Below, piece after piece: positions 1-8,004 of a stretch of 51,637 nt of DNA; the first letter of the stretch is position 1, and each line of letters begins with the position of its first letter. The translations under genes were made by a program, and so were the position numbers. The stretch is from Ruminococcus sp. (GTDB taxonomy: Bacteria > Bacillota > Clostridia > Oscillospirales > Ruminococcaceae): NCBI RefSeq assembly GCF_016287535.1, contig NZ_JAEFAJ010000022.1, positions 1 through 51,637 on the forward strand, in the 5' to 3' direction. The notes beneath the pieces were generated by a model, which worked only from the letters and a program-made list of their open reading frames with translations, did not search any database and had not been told where the DNA came from.

Positions 1-1
1 G

Positions 2-466
2 AGAAGCTGGAGAGCTAATCAGAACGGCGGTTCACCGCTTCCGTTCAGCAACTACCAGCCTAAGTCGTTCTACAACAATATTCTTGCTCTTGCTAACAAG
101 ATCGATCCTCCTGCAGCTGCGACAACAACAACTACTACAACTACTACCACTACAACAACTACTACAACTACAACCACAACCACTACTACAACACAGCCTA
201 CAACTACAACAACTACGACCACAGCTCCTCCGGCTGGTCCTTCAATGCAGCTCTGGGGCGACGCTAACGGTGACGGTTCACTTGATATGGGCGACGCAGT
301 TCTCATCATGCAGGCACTTGCTAACCCCAACAAGTACGGCGTAGGCGGTACTGATTCACGTGCTCTCACAGAACAGGGCAAGGCAAATGCAGATGTTGAC
401 GGCGACGGTCTTACAACAAACGATGCAGTTGCAATTCAGGAGAAGCTTCTTGGTCTCAGGAAGTAA
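2..466 (+). CDS. C-terminal part of a dockerin-bearing glycoside hydrolase (5' end outside window)
   Basis: The reading frame is open from base 2 and ends at TAA 464-466. The first ~40 residues (SWR...PLPFSNYQPKSFYNNI) look like the last strand and helix of a GH10 xylanase, whose C-termini often read SWR-x-PLLF-x-NYQPK; this family call is tentative. A Thr-only linker (about bases 120-230) follows, then a type I dockerin with two calcium loops (DANGDGSLDMGD and DVDGDGLTTND) and the ruminococcal insert ALANPNKYG. The dockerin would plug the enzyme into a scaffoldin cohesin outside the cell. The catalytic centre lies left of the window, so substrate is unproven. A strong terminator follows. Confidence 0.88.
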   Translation, partial: RSWRANQNGGSPLPFSNYQPKSFYNNILALANKIDPPAAATTTTTTTTTTTTTTTTTTTTTTTTQPTTTTTTTTAPPAGPSMQLWGDANGDGSLDMGDAVLIMQALANPNKYGVGGTDSRALTEQGKANADVDGDGLTTNDAVAIQEKLLGLRK

Positions 467-509
467 TTGAAATATAAGTTATTTATTTCGCATTTATAAT
501 ATAAAAAAA

Positions 510-550
510 CCGGCAGAGGAGAGGGACACTCTCCTTCGCCGGGATTTTTT
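510..550 (+). terminator. Intrinsic terminator of the dockerin enzyme gene
   Basis: CCGGC at 510-514 pairs with GCCGG at 538-542, and the inner GAGGAGAG pairs with CTCTCCTTC. A run of T follows at 545-550. It lies 44 bases after the stop codon. Confidence 0.85.
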
Positions 551-783
551 CAAAAAAATCCCGATACCGAAGAACACTGAAAACTCCGGTACCGGTTCAA
601 TGAGGATGATTTTCAAAAGCCTTCGCAGGCTAAGCGGAAAGCACTAAAAAGCTTTCAACTACTTGAAGAATGGAACCTATATTACCATTCTCTGTGATAT
701 ATGATATCACTTTCAGCAGCTGTTATCAACTCACTTTTTGCAGATTAAGTGGATAAATTGCAGATGTTATAGCATTTCGATGA
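551..783. other. Intergenic stretch with no recognised gene
   Basis: Between the two terminators of the convergent neighbours I see no open frame with a ribosome site, no RNA gene and no strong repeat. Short hairpins are present (for example around 597-640), but none has a convincing promoter. Confidence 0.5.
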
Positions 784-809
784 AAAAGGCGGACTTTAGT
801 CCGCCTTTT
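784..809 (-). terminator. Terminator of the SulP gene (works from both sides)
   Basis: A near-perfect stem, AAAGGCGGACT with AGTCCGCCTTT, ends two bases after the minus-strand stop codon. On the minus strand it is followed by T5; on the plus strand by TTTT. Confidence 0.85.
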
Positions 810-810
810 G

Positions 811-2499
811 TTATGCTCTTTTGGCTGAAATTTCTTTTTCCAGCGCTTCAGCTCTGAGAAGTGCCGTATCAATGTGGTCACAGAAATTCTCCCTGCCTAC
901 CTTTTCGATGAAGCCGGCTTTGGTCATGACCTTCATAGGCTGCTCGTTTACGTGAGAGAATACCACCTTTACGTTGTGGCGCTCACAGCGCTTGACTATG
1001 CGCATGAGGGCTTCGACGCCAGTAGCGTCCATAGCAGGTACGTTTCTCATTCTTATGCAGAGGACGTCGATGTTCCTGTCGCTGAGGACGTATTTGTACT
1101 TATCGGACGCTGCGAAGAACATAGGACCGTTTATCTCGAAAACCCTTGTATTCTTCGGTATCTTCTTGAGGAGGATATTATCGGGGTCAGTGTCTTCGTC
1201 GTCAACGTCCACCCATGCGTGAGCCTCTGTAACGTCAGCCATACGCTTCATGAAGAGGAGAGCAGCCATTACCATGCCTACGCCGATAGCAACAACGAGG
1301 TCGAATACTACTGTAAGTATGAGAGTTACGAAAAGTACGGCGATATCGCTCTTCGGAGCGGTCTTTACTGTGTTTCTTATATTTCTCCAGCCGCACATAT
1401 TATAAGCTACTATAAAGAGTATAGCCGCGATAGTAGGCATAGGGATAAATGCAGCATAAGCCATGAGACGTACCAGTATGATAACGAGTACCACAGAGTG
1501 TACCATGCCGGCGATAGGAGTACGTCCGCCGTTCTTTACGTTTGCGGCAGTACGTGCGATAGCTCCTGTAGCGGGGATACCGCCGAAGAAGGCGGAGCCG
1601 ATATTAGCTGTACCCTGAGCGATGAGCTCCATATTGGAGCGGTGCTTTGAACCTACCATACCGTCTGCGACAACGCATGAGAGAAGAGACTCAACAGCTG
1701 CGAGGACCGCGATAGTGAAAGCATTGGGGATAAGAGCCCTTACTCTTGCGAAGGTGACCTCCGGCACGGTCAGCTTTGGGAGAGAATTTGATATGGTATA
1801 GAGGTCTCCGATAGTGTTTACCTTGATACCGCTGAGCTTTACTATAGCCGAACAGACTATGACGGCAATGAGGGAAGCGGGGATCTTCTCCAGCTTTTTC
1901 GGCCAGAGTACAAGAATCGCAAGTGAGATAACACCGATAAGGAGGGCCTGCCAGTTGATAGTGCCGATACAGGTGAATATCTCCTTTACCTTGTCAACGG
2001 TCTCGATAGGCTTGTTTCTGAAGGTGAGCCCCAGGAAGTCCTTGACCTGTCCGATGAGAATGGTCACGGCGATACCGAAGGTAAAGCCGGTGGTTATAGT
2101 GCCGGGTATGTATTTTATGAGAGCGCCGAAGCGGCAGAAGCCCATTACAATAAGTATGATACCTGCCATAATTGCCGATATTGCAAGACCGTCCATGCCC
2201 TCGACCGCAACTATGCCTGCAACTGTAGTTGCAAAGGCAGCCGTAGGACCTGCTATCTGCACACGGCTTCCGCCAAGGAATGAAACGATAAAGCCTGCGA
2301 TTATAGCTGTGTAAAGACCCTGCTCAGGACCCACTCCCGAAGCGAGAGCAAGCGCGATAGAAAGGGGCAGAGCGATGATAGCGACGATTATACCGGAGAT
2401 AATGTCCTTGATGAACTGCTCCTTGGTATAGGTCTTCATAACCGAGAAAAGCTTTGGTTTGAGCTTTTCCTCCGTTGGTTTCAATGCTTTTTCAGCCAT
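811..2499 (-). CDS. SulP-family anion transporter with STAS domain
   Basis: A 562-residue inner-membrane transporter of the SulP/SLC26 family, which carries sulfate, bicarbonate or related anions. Residues about 20-430 hold 10-14 hydrophobic helices, including the family segment IALPLSIALALASGVGPEQG and the QIAGPTAAF loop. The last ~115 residues form a cytoplasmic STAS domain (VFEINGPMFFAASDKY..., DATGVEAL). I chose ATG 2499 because AGAGG lies 8 bases upstream and because a longer start at 2601 would sit upstream of the promoter. It is a single-gene unit. The substrate (sulfate or bicarbonate) cannot be told from sequence. Confidence 0.93.
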   Translation of the reverse strand: MAEKALKPTEEKLKPKLFSVMKTYTKEQFIKDIISGIIVAIIALPLSIALALASGVGPEQGLYTAIIAGFIVSFLGGSRVQIAGPTAAFATTVAGIVAVEGMDGLAISAIMAGIILIVMGFCRFGALIKYIPGTITTGFTFGIAVTILIGQVKDFLGLTFRNKPIETVDKVKEIFTCIGTINWQALLIGVISLAILVLWPKKLEKIPASLIAVIVCSAIVKLSGIKVNTIGDLYTISNSLPKLTVPEVTFARVRALIPNAFTIAVLAAVESLLSCVVADGMVGSKHRSNMELIAQGTANIGSAFFGGIPATGAIARTAANVKNGGRTPIAGMVHSVVLVIILVRLMAYAAFIPMPTIAAILFIVAYNMCGWRNIRNTVKTAPKSDIAVLFVTLILTVVFDLVVAIGVGMVMAALLFMKRMADVTEAHAWVDVDDEDTDPDNILLKKIPKNTRVFEINGPMFFAASDKYKYVLSDRNIDVLCIRMRNVPAMDATGVEALMRIVKRCERHNVKVVFSHVNEQPMKVMTKAGFIEKVGRENFCDHIDTALLRAEALEKEISAKRA

Positions 2500-2551
2500 T
2501 TTACTAACCTCTTTTACATTATATTTCCAAAAAAAGACACGCAACGCTACT

Positions 2552-2580
2552 ATTATACTACTTATAATAGCGGTTTTCAA
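2552..2580 (-). promoter_or_regulatory. Promoter of the SulP gene
   Basis: On the minus strand TTGAAA (2575-2580) and TATAAT (2552-2557) are separated by 17 bases. This places transcription start near 2545, about 45 bases before ATG 2499. Confidence 0.75.
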
Positions 2581-2766
2581 GAGATTTTTGACAGGGAGCA
2601 AAATTTTGTCGGATTATATATATTCATGTCGGCTGAGGAGAAAAGGATTGAGCAGAATGAGAAATTAGTAATATATTCACAAAAATCAAAGTACCATTTT
2701 GTGCATTGCTACAAAGCTGAAAATTGATATTTCACTCTCAACTCTCCACTCTGAACTAAAAAACAA

Positions 2767-2793
2767 GGCGGCTTCCCTTTACGGAAAGCCGCC
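2767..2793 (-). terminator. Terminator of the Bce transporter operon
   Basis: GGCGGCTT pairs with AAGCCGCC across a short loop. On the minus strand it is followed by TTGTTTTTTA, 20 bases after the permease stop codon. Confidence 0.85.
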
Positions 2794-2813
2794 TGAACTA
2801 TATCATGAAAAGC

Positions 2814-4877
2814 TTACTTTTGTTCTCTTGTTATCGCCTTGCTTCCGAGGAAGGTGAGCAGGAAGTATCCGCCGTATATCGCTATGAGTACGATCGCGGT
2901 GAAGATAACGGGTTTTACATAATTCTCCGTTACGAGCAGATCAAGTCCAATCTTGGCAAATCTCATGCCCGCATAGGAGTGGAGACAAGCCAGCAGCAGC
3001 GGCAGCAGGAAGAATATTCCCGACTGACGGAATATGGACTTGGATATCTCCTTTTCCTCTACGCCAAGCTTGCGGAGCATGGTATATCTCGCCATACTGT
3101 CGGCGCTTTCAGAGAGCTCCTTCAGTGCCAGTATAGCGCCGCAGGATACAAGGAATATGAAGCCGATATAAAGTCCGAGGAAGGTAACCACAGCGCCTAT
3201 GCCTATGGCATTATTGGCAGCTTCGATCTTTGTTTCTAATCCCTGCATCGAGCCGTAATTTGTGTTGCTCTGAAACCAGTGCATAACATAAGTCCAGTGG
3301 TCCCTTGCTGTTTGTTCTGCGGCTTCTCTGCCTTTTTTGTCTGTGGCATTGTAGTTTCCGACGAAATAATCAATTCCGCGGTATTTCTCGGATACAGCAT
3401 CGTCGGGAACTATTATCGTACCTGTATTTGAAGCCTGCATATCGGGATAGAACGAGCTCAGTATACATTTTTTTGAGCCCGGCTTGAAAGTATTTCCGAA
3501 AACGGTTATTTCGGTGCCGTCCTCAAGGAGCTTATCGTACATCTCCGGCATTCCCGCGGCATTTGCGCTTACAGCGTATTCGCCGTCGCCGAGCTCTATC
3601 TGCTTTTGTCCGTAGAGCTCCATAATTGCGTTGTAATCACTGAGCTTCAGGAATGAGATATCAAAATTCATCATTGAATATATGCTCACTGAACCGCTTG
3701 TCAGTTCGTCTTTTCTGTCACCGGCAAAGGTGTCAAAGGTGAAGTTGCTTTCTATGTAGTCATGGAAGTGGTGATACTCTCCGAAATCGTCGTAAATGCT
3801 CATATTCTGCTGAGCATATACATCGTCGATATCGCCTGTTCTGTATGAGGAATCATCTGAGGAATCATGAATATGAAGAGAAAAGCGTCCGTAAAAATCA
3901 ACAGGGAAATTGTCCTCAACGCCCTTGTTCAGTGAGTTCCTGATAGTGAACGCGGTTGATAGCGTGCATATTGTCACAAAGAGCATAAGGCAGATGACCG
4001 TCATGGAAGCGATAGTGGTATTTATCTTGCTGCTTATCTGACGGAAGGTGAAGCTGTTCAGACCGCGGTGATATACCCCCTTTGCGGACATGATAACTCT
4101 CAGGAGCATTCCCGATACCGACCAGAAGATAAAGAATGTGGAAACGATTCCTGCAAGTATTGCAAGACCTATCCTTTTTTCATTGAGGTGTTCAAAGTCC
4201 CAGCCCACTGTATGATATGCCCATACGAGAACTGCTGCGGAGATAAGGAATACAACAACGCAGAGCCACGGGTTCTTCATGGTTATCTTTTCCGAGCGCT
4301 TGCCGGAGTTCATAAGTGTGATGAGTCTGCACTTGCTGATAACGAAGCCGCTCCTGAGCATTACGACCAGGTACATAATGCCGAAGTAAAGGATAGTTTT
4401 GGTTATCGCGGAAGCCGAAACAGTGAACCTGTAGTTGTTCATGTCGGCTTCAAAGAGGTTAGCCACGACTGCGCTCATTACCTGCGAAAGTCCCACTCCA
4501 ATGAGCAGTCCCACAATGAGGGAGCCTATGCCGATGATAACGGTTTCGCAGAGCAGGAGAGCGGATATCTTCCACTTGCTCATGCCCATCATCATATACA
4601 GGGCGAACTCCTTGTTGCGGCGCTTCATCAGGAAGCGGCTGGCATACACGATAAGAAGTCCGAGGACTACGGCAACGAATACGCTTACGCCGGAAATAGC
4701 CGTTGTGAGTATCTTTATTATCTCACGCTGTGTTTCGTTGACTCTGATGAAAGCGGTCTGTGTCTCTATGGCGTTGAAAACGTAGAATACCGCGACACCG
4801 AGGACAAGGGTGAAGAAGTATACTGCGTAATCCTTTATGCTTTTGCGGATATTGCTGAGAGATATCTTAAAGAGCAT
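2814..4877 (-). CDS. bceB: BceB-type ABC transporter permease
   Basis: A 687-residue FtsX-like permease of the peptide-antibiotic (BceAB/VraDE) family. It has the BceB plan of ten membrane helices: seven before and three after a large extracellular domain of roughly 220 residues (about 320-545), which in this family senses the peptide-lipid complex. The start MLFKISLSNIRKSIKDYAVYF is typical. Its first codons overlap the ATPase gene by 11 bases, so the two are translationally coupled. In the family the transporter both frees lipid II-cycle intermediates from antibiotics such as bacitracin and signals to the kinase BceS. The actual ligand here is unknown. The symbol is a family name, not proven orthology. 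Confidence 0.92.
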   Translation of the reverse strand: MLFKISLSNIRKSIKDYAVYFFTLVLGVAVFYVFNAIETQTAFIRVNETQREIIKILTTAISGVSVFVAVVLGLLIVYASRFLMKRRNKEFALYMMMGMSKWKISALLLCETVIIGIGSLIVGLLIGVGLSQVMSAVVANLFEADMNNYRFTVSASAITKTILYFGIMYLVVMLRSGFVISKCRLITLMNSGKRSEKITMKNPWLCVVVFLISAAVLVWAYHTVGWDFEHLNEKRIGLAILAGIVSTFFIFWSVSGMLLRVIMSAKGVYHRGLNSFTFRQISSKINTTIASMTVICLMLFVTICTLSTAFTIRNSLNKGVEDNFPVDFYGRFSLHIHDSSDDSSYRTGDIDDVYAQQNMSIYDDFGEYHHFHDYIESNFTFDTFAGDRKDELTSGSVSIYSMMNFDISFLKLSDYNAIMELYGQKQIELGDGEYAVSANAAGMPEMYDKLLEDGTEITVFGNTFKPGSKKCILSSFYPDMQASNTGTIIVPDDAVSEKYRGIDYFVGNYNATDKKGREAAEQTARDHWTYVMHWFQSNTNYGSMQGLETKIEAANNAIGIGAVVTFLGLYIGFIFLVSCGAILALKELSESADSMARYTMLRKLGVEEKEISKSIFRQSGIFFLLPLLLACLHSYAGMRFAKIGLDLLVTENYVKPVIFTAIVLIAIYGGYFLLTFLGSKAITREQK

Positions 4878-5631
4878 CGCTCATGTCACCTCCCAGCAGG
4901 GTAACTACATTTATTATCTTGTCGAAGAACTGCCTGCGGCTGTCGCTGCCGCGGATTATCTCGTTGAAGAGCTTGCCGTCCTTGATGAAGAGAACTCTTG
5001 AAGCATAGCTTGCGGTGAATGAATCGTGAGTTACCATTATTATAGTGGCGTTATGCTCCCTGTTGAGATAATTGAAGCGCTCAAGCAGCATTTTTGCGGA
5101 CTTTGAGTCGAGAGCGCCTGTGGGCTCGTCTGCGAGTACGAGCTTAGGCTCGGTAACTATGGCTCTTGCCGAGGCAACTCTCTGCTTCTGACCGCCCGAC
5201 ATCTGGTAGGGATACTTGCTGAGAACGTCTGTGATACCGAGCTGTTCTGCCACATTCTTTACAGCCTTGTCGATATCCTTTGCGGAGCGTTTCTGTATTG
5301 AAAGGGCAAGGGCGATATTCTCGTAGGCAGTAAGGGTATCCATAAGGTTGAAGTCCTGAAAGATAAAGCCGAGCTTATCACGGCGGAACTTATTCAGTTC
5401 CTTTCCCTTGATGGCGGTTATATCCGCGTCCTCAAGGAAGATATGACCGGCGGTGACCCTGTCGATAGTTGATATGCAGTTCAGGAGAGTGGTCTTTCCG
5501 CTTCCTGAAGCGCCCATAATGGCGGTAAATTCACCCTTTTCGACGCTGAAGGAGATATCGTCCACAGCCTTTGTGAGACTTGATCTGCTTCCGTAGTATT
5601 TTTCTACATTTTCCAATCTGAGTAATGACAT
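4867..5631 (-). CDS. bceA: BceA-type ABC transporter ATPase
   Basis: A 254-residue ATPase with Walker A GASGSGKTT, Q-loop FQDFNL, signature MSGGQKQRVASARA, Walker B LVLADEPTGALDS and H-loop VTHD. The LolD/BceA-like ending points to partnership with the adjacent BceB permease. I chose ATG 5631 because AGGAG sits 9 bases upstream (GGAGATACAGCC); an earlier in-frame ATG would overlap the preceding small gene without a ribosome site. It overlaps the permease gene by 11 bases. It powers export or detoxification of a cell-wall-active peptide. Confidence 0.94.
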   Translation of the reverse strand: MSLLRLENVEKYYGSRSSLTKAVDDISFSVEKGEFTAIMGASGSGKTTLLNCISTIDRVTAGHIFLEDADITAIKGKELNKFRRDKLGFIFQDFNLMDTLTAYENIALALSIQKRSAKDIDKAVKNVAEQLGITDVLSKYPYQMSGGQKQRVASARAIVTEPKLVLADEPTGALDSKSAKMLLERFNYLNREHNATIIMVTHDSFTASYASRVLFIKDGKLFNEIIRGSDSRRQFFDKIINVVTLLGGDMSDAL

Positions 5632-5645
5632 GGCTGTATCTCCTT

Positions 5646-5867
5646 TTATGCTTCGAGTCTGTTTTCGTGTTTTCTGATGCACCAGCTGCAAAGGAAGTTG
5701 ACTGTAAATAAGCTCCAGAAAATTCCGTCCATAAGGTTTCTGAGGTGAGGATCAACAGCTGCTCTGCCGCTTATTATTTCGTAGATCTCTATACACGAAA
5801 CCGGTATAACGAAGATGCTGCTGACGATGCAGAGGATCCTGATAATGTTTGATGTAAGCTTTTTCAT
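5646..5867 (-). CDS. Small two-helix membrane protein, first gene of the bceAB operon
   Basis: 73 residues with two hydrophobic segments (about 8-28 and 47-64) separated by a polar loop, and a basic C-terminal tail ending CIRKHENRLEA. AAGGAATT precedes the ATG by a normal distance. It lies 14 bases before bceA and directly behind the operator-promoter pair, so it should be expressed with the transporter. I do not recognise the family. Size and position suggest an accessory subunit or regulator of the transporter, but this is inference. Confidence 0.75.
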   Translation of the reverse strand: MKKLTSNIIRILCIVSSIFVIPVSCIEIYEIISGRAAVDPHLRNLMDGIFWSLFTVNFLCSWCIRKHENRLEA

Positions 5868-5926
5868 AAGATCAATTCCTTTCGGTATCTTTATTTCCGG
5901 GAGCTGTTCTCCCTTTCCATGATCTT

Positions 5927-5955
5927 ATTATACATCATGCAGTACCTTTGGTCGT
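5927..5955 (-). promoter_or_regulatory. Promoter of the bceAB operon
   Basis: The minus strand has TATAAT (5927-5932), but 17 bases upstream only a poor -35 (ACGACC, 5950-5955). A good -10 with a bad -35 is expected for a promoter that needs an activator. Confidence 0.65.
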
Positions 5956-5972
5956 GTTTTTAATATTACGCA

Positions 5973-5992
5973 ACATTACAGTTCTGTAATGT
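5973..5992 (-). promoter_or_regulatory. Probable BceR operator upstream of the bceAB promoter
   Basis: A perfect 9-bp inverted repeat, ACATTACAG-TT-CTGTAATGT. Its core TTACA-N4-TGTAA fits the TNACA-N4-TGTAA pattern known for BceR-like regulators. Its centre is about 62 bases upstream of the expected transcription start, a normal activator position. Confidence 0.75.
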
Positions 5993-5993
5993 A

Positions 5994-6117
5994 GATCATA
6001 ATTTTGCGGAGCCAAATTATGATCTGAGCCGTTAGCCAATTGTAAGGGCGCACACTGTGCGCCCGACAGTAAAGCGGCGAAGCCGCTTCATAATGGCTAA
6101 AAGCTAAAGGCTAACGG
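5994..6117. repeat. Nested hairpin block between the kinase gene and bceAB promoter
   Basis: Several perfect stems follow each other: GATCATAATTT/AAATTATGATC (5994-6024); GGGCGCACA/TGTGCGCCC (6046-6064); AAGCGGC/GCCGCTT (6072-6088). An outer stem CCGTTAGCC (6029-6037)/GGCTAACGG (6109-6117) encloses the last two. It overlaps the kinase stop codon. It may act as a terminator region or be a repeated intergenic palindrome element. Confidence 0.6.
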
Positions 6118-7133
6118 CTGTTTATAAGGTAATGCTCATTCTTTGCAAAAGCAATGGTGAATTCCGTAAAGCTGCCGCGCTCCGAGGTCACGGAGATACT
6201 GTGTCCGAGACGGTCGCAGAGGCTTTTCACTATAAAAAGTCCCATACCAGTGGACTTTGCGTAGGTGTGACCGTTTTCGCCGGTAAAGCTCTTGTCGAAT
6301 ATGCGCGGAAGGTCGCTTTCGGGAATTCCCGCGCCGTTGTCGCGGAAATGCAGCAGCACTCTGTCCTGAAGCTCTTCTGCGGAAATATGTATCACGGGCT
6401 CGCGGTCCTTTACCGTATATTTAAGGCTGTTTGCCATGAACTGTCCGAGTATGAACTCCAGCCATTTCCCGTCAGTCATGACAGATATGTCCAGTCCCCC
6501 GGTCTCTATAGATGCATCTGCAAGCTGTACTGATTCGCGGTTTTTCAGAGCAACATTGGCTACAGTGCGCTTCAGGGGCGTTTCTTTAATAATGTAGTCT
6601 TTTTCGGCATTTTCCGAGCGGGCGTAGTAGAGCACCTGATCGGTGTATGCGTCTATCCTGCGGAGCTGTTCGAGTGATTTTTCGCCGAATTCTCCGTTGT
6701 GATTGTGAGCCATCAGCTGTAGACTTGCCACAGGCAGCTTTACCTCATGCACCCACATTTCTATGAATTCACGGAAATCAGCGGAGCTTCGCTTGTATTC
6801 CGCCACGTATTCGCACATAGCCTTGTTTGCTTCATAAAGAGCGTCGTAAGTTATACCGCCCTCAAGGAAGGTGGGTCTGCTTATCATTTCATGTATCAGG
6901 TATTTCTTGTCCAGTCCGTCGAGCTTTGAGCGCAGGTTGTCGTAGAATCGGTGTTTGCGCATATAGCCTGTGATCTCGGCGGATATGATGAAAAGCAGGA
7001 ACAGCGATTCAATAAAGGCAGCGAGCTGTCCGCTGACCCTGTAGGCAGTCAGAAAGAGCAGTATCATTCCCGCGAATAATGCGGCTATGATGTAGAACCA
7101 AAACCGGTCCTTTAAATAACTTCTCAGTTTCAT
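6111..7133 (-). CDS. bceS: BceS-type intramembrane-sensing histidine kinase
   Basis: 340 residues. Two membrane helices near the N-terminus (about 11-30 and 36-57) are joined by a very short outside loop, the mark of intramembrane-sensing kinases that take their signal from a Bce transporter rather than from a ligand. The phospho-acceptor is His129 in MWVHEVKLPVA. The ATPase domain shows N-box FILGQFMANSLKYT, G1 DNGAGIPESDLPRIFDKSFTG and G2 GMGLFIVKSL. Its ATG overlaps the response-regulator stop (ATGA). It lies upstream of bceAB on the same strand but has a separate promoter from the transporter. Confidence 0.93.
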   Translation of the reverse strand: MKLRSYLKDRFWFYIIAALFAGMILLFLTAYRVSGQLAAFIESLFLLFIISAEITGYMRKHRFYDNLRSKLDGLDKKYLIHEMISRPTFLEGGITYDALYEANKAMCEYVAEYKRSSADFREFIEMWVHEVKLPVASLQLMAHNHNGEFGEKSLEQLRRIDAYTDQVLYYARSENAEKDYIIKETPLKRTVANVALKNRESVQLADASIETGGLDISVMTDGKWLEFILGQFMANSLKYTVKDREPVIHISAEELQDRVLLHFRDNGAGIPESDLPRIFDKSFTGENGHTYAKSTGMGLFIVKSLCDRLGHSISVTSERGSFTEFTIAFAKNEHYLINSR

Positions 7134-7792
7134 TTCAGTATATACCCCTGCTTCTTTCTTGTTTCGATAGCGTCTTCGCAGCCAAGCTCCGCAAGCTTTG
7201 AGCGCAGACGGCTGATATTGACGGTGAGGGCGTTGTCGTTGACGAATTCCTCGTTGTCCCACAGAGCGGTCATGAGGTCGTCACGGGTGACGATAGAGCC
7301 CTGTCTGTCAAGCATGAAACGGAAAATTATCATTTCGTTCTTTGTCAGAGTCATTTCGCGGCTGCCGTCTGTAAGGCTGCCCTTTGCGTCGTTGACCTGA
7401 AGACCGTTATAGGTCTGCACTGCCGCAGTACCTGCCGCGCGTTTAAGTACGGCAGATATGCGCAGGAGAAGTATGGTCGGGTTATACGGCTTTGTTATGT
7501 AGTCGTCCGCGCCGTAGCTCATAGAAAGAACCTCGTCCGTTTCGGAGGTCCTGCTCGTGACCATTATCACGGGGGTATCGCATTCTCTGCGTATCTCCTT
7601 CAGGAGCTCCTCACCGTTGAGGTTAGGGATATTTATATCCATAAGAATAAGGTCCGCGCGGGCGGAAAGAATCTCAGCCTTTGAGTTTGAGAAGTCCGTC
7701 AGGTATTCGGCTTCGTAGCCGGAATTGCGGAGGAGCTCCGCAAGCTCCTCACGGATAGACCTGTCGTCTTCAACAATATATATCCTGCTCAT
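7130..7792 (-). CDS. bceR: BceR-type OmpR-family response regulator
   Basis: 220 residues. The receiver domain has acidic EDD at 8-10, phospho-acceptor Asp52 (LILMDINIPN), a conserved Thr/Ser (VTS) and Lys in DDYITKPYNP. The C-terminal winged helix (about 125-220) is OmpR/PhoB type with NALTVNISRLRSKL as recognition helix. GAGGTGA lies just before the ATG. Phosphorylated by the adjacent kinase, it should activate the bceAB operon through the TTACA-N4-TGTAA repeat at 5976-5989. Confidence 0.94.
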   Translation of the reverse strand: MSRIYIVEDDRSIREELAELLRNSGYEAEYLTDFSNSKAEILSARADLILMDINIPNLNGEELLKEIRRECDTPVIMVTSRTSETDEVLSMSYGADDYITKPYNPTILLLRISAVLKRAAGTAAVQTYNGLQVNDAKGSLTDGSREMTLTKNEMIIFRFMLDRQGSIVTRDDLMTALWDNEEFVNDNALTVNISRLRSKLAELGCEDAIETRKKQGYILK

Positions 7793-7814
7793 AAGTCACC
7801 TCATAATAAATGCT

Positions 7815-7865
7815 CTATAATGAATGCTTTGCATTCATTATAGCATAATATGGAGAATAAAACAA
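7815..7865 (-). promoter_or_regulatory. Promoter of bceRS overlapped by a perfect palindrome
   Basis: On the minus strand TTGTTT (7860-7865) and TATAAT (7837-7842) are 17 bases apart. The -10 box is the beginning of a perfect inverted repeat with 13-bp arms and a 3-base centre (7815-7843), which runs through the expected start site. It could be a repressor operator or a stable 5' hairpin of the mRNA. Confidence 0.65.
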
Positions 7866-7907
7866 GGGAAGCTTTCGAAGCTCCGGCTGAGAAGTGCAAT
7901 GTTTTTC

Positions 7908-7936
7908 TTTACAATCCGTGTAGGATGTGGTATAAT
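7908..7936 (+). promoter_or_regulatory. Promoter of the ABC-F gene
   Basis: TTTACA (7908-7913) and TATAAT (7931-7936) with a 17-base spacer. Start is expected near 7943, giving a ~60-base leader. Confidence 0.8.
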
Positions 7937-7960
7937 GGAACTTGTTGTGCGGCAAATCAT

Positions 7961-7985
7961 AATTTAACGCCGCAGGCGTTAAATT
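7961..7985 (+). promoter_or_regulatory. Hairpin in the ABC-F leader
   Basis: Perfect 11-bp arms AATTTAACGCC/GGCGTTAAATT around GCA, ending just before the ribosome site GGAAGGAG. There is no T run, so it is more likely an mRNA stability or translation element than a terminator. Confidence 0.55.
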
Positions 7986-8004
7986 CAATTCGGAAGGAGT
8001 AAAT

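Noticed and set aside
70..381. Minus-strand open frame encoding long runs of Val
   Set aside because: It is the antisense of the Thr linker; the run of Val comes from complementing ACN codons. No ribosome site.
874..1650. Plus-strand 258-codon open frame inside the SulP gene
   Set aside because: Antisense shadow with unlikely composition (His/Tyr/Ser-rich, scattered Cys) over a clear transporter gene.
4068..4904. Plus-strand 278-codon open frame inside the permease gene
   Set aside because: Antisense to bceB, His/Cys/Tyr-rich, no family motif and no promoter.
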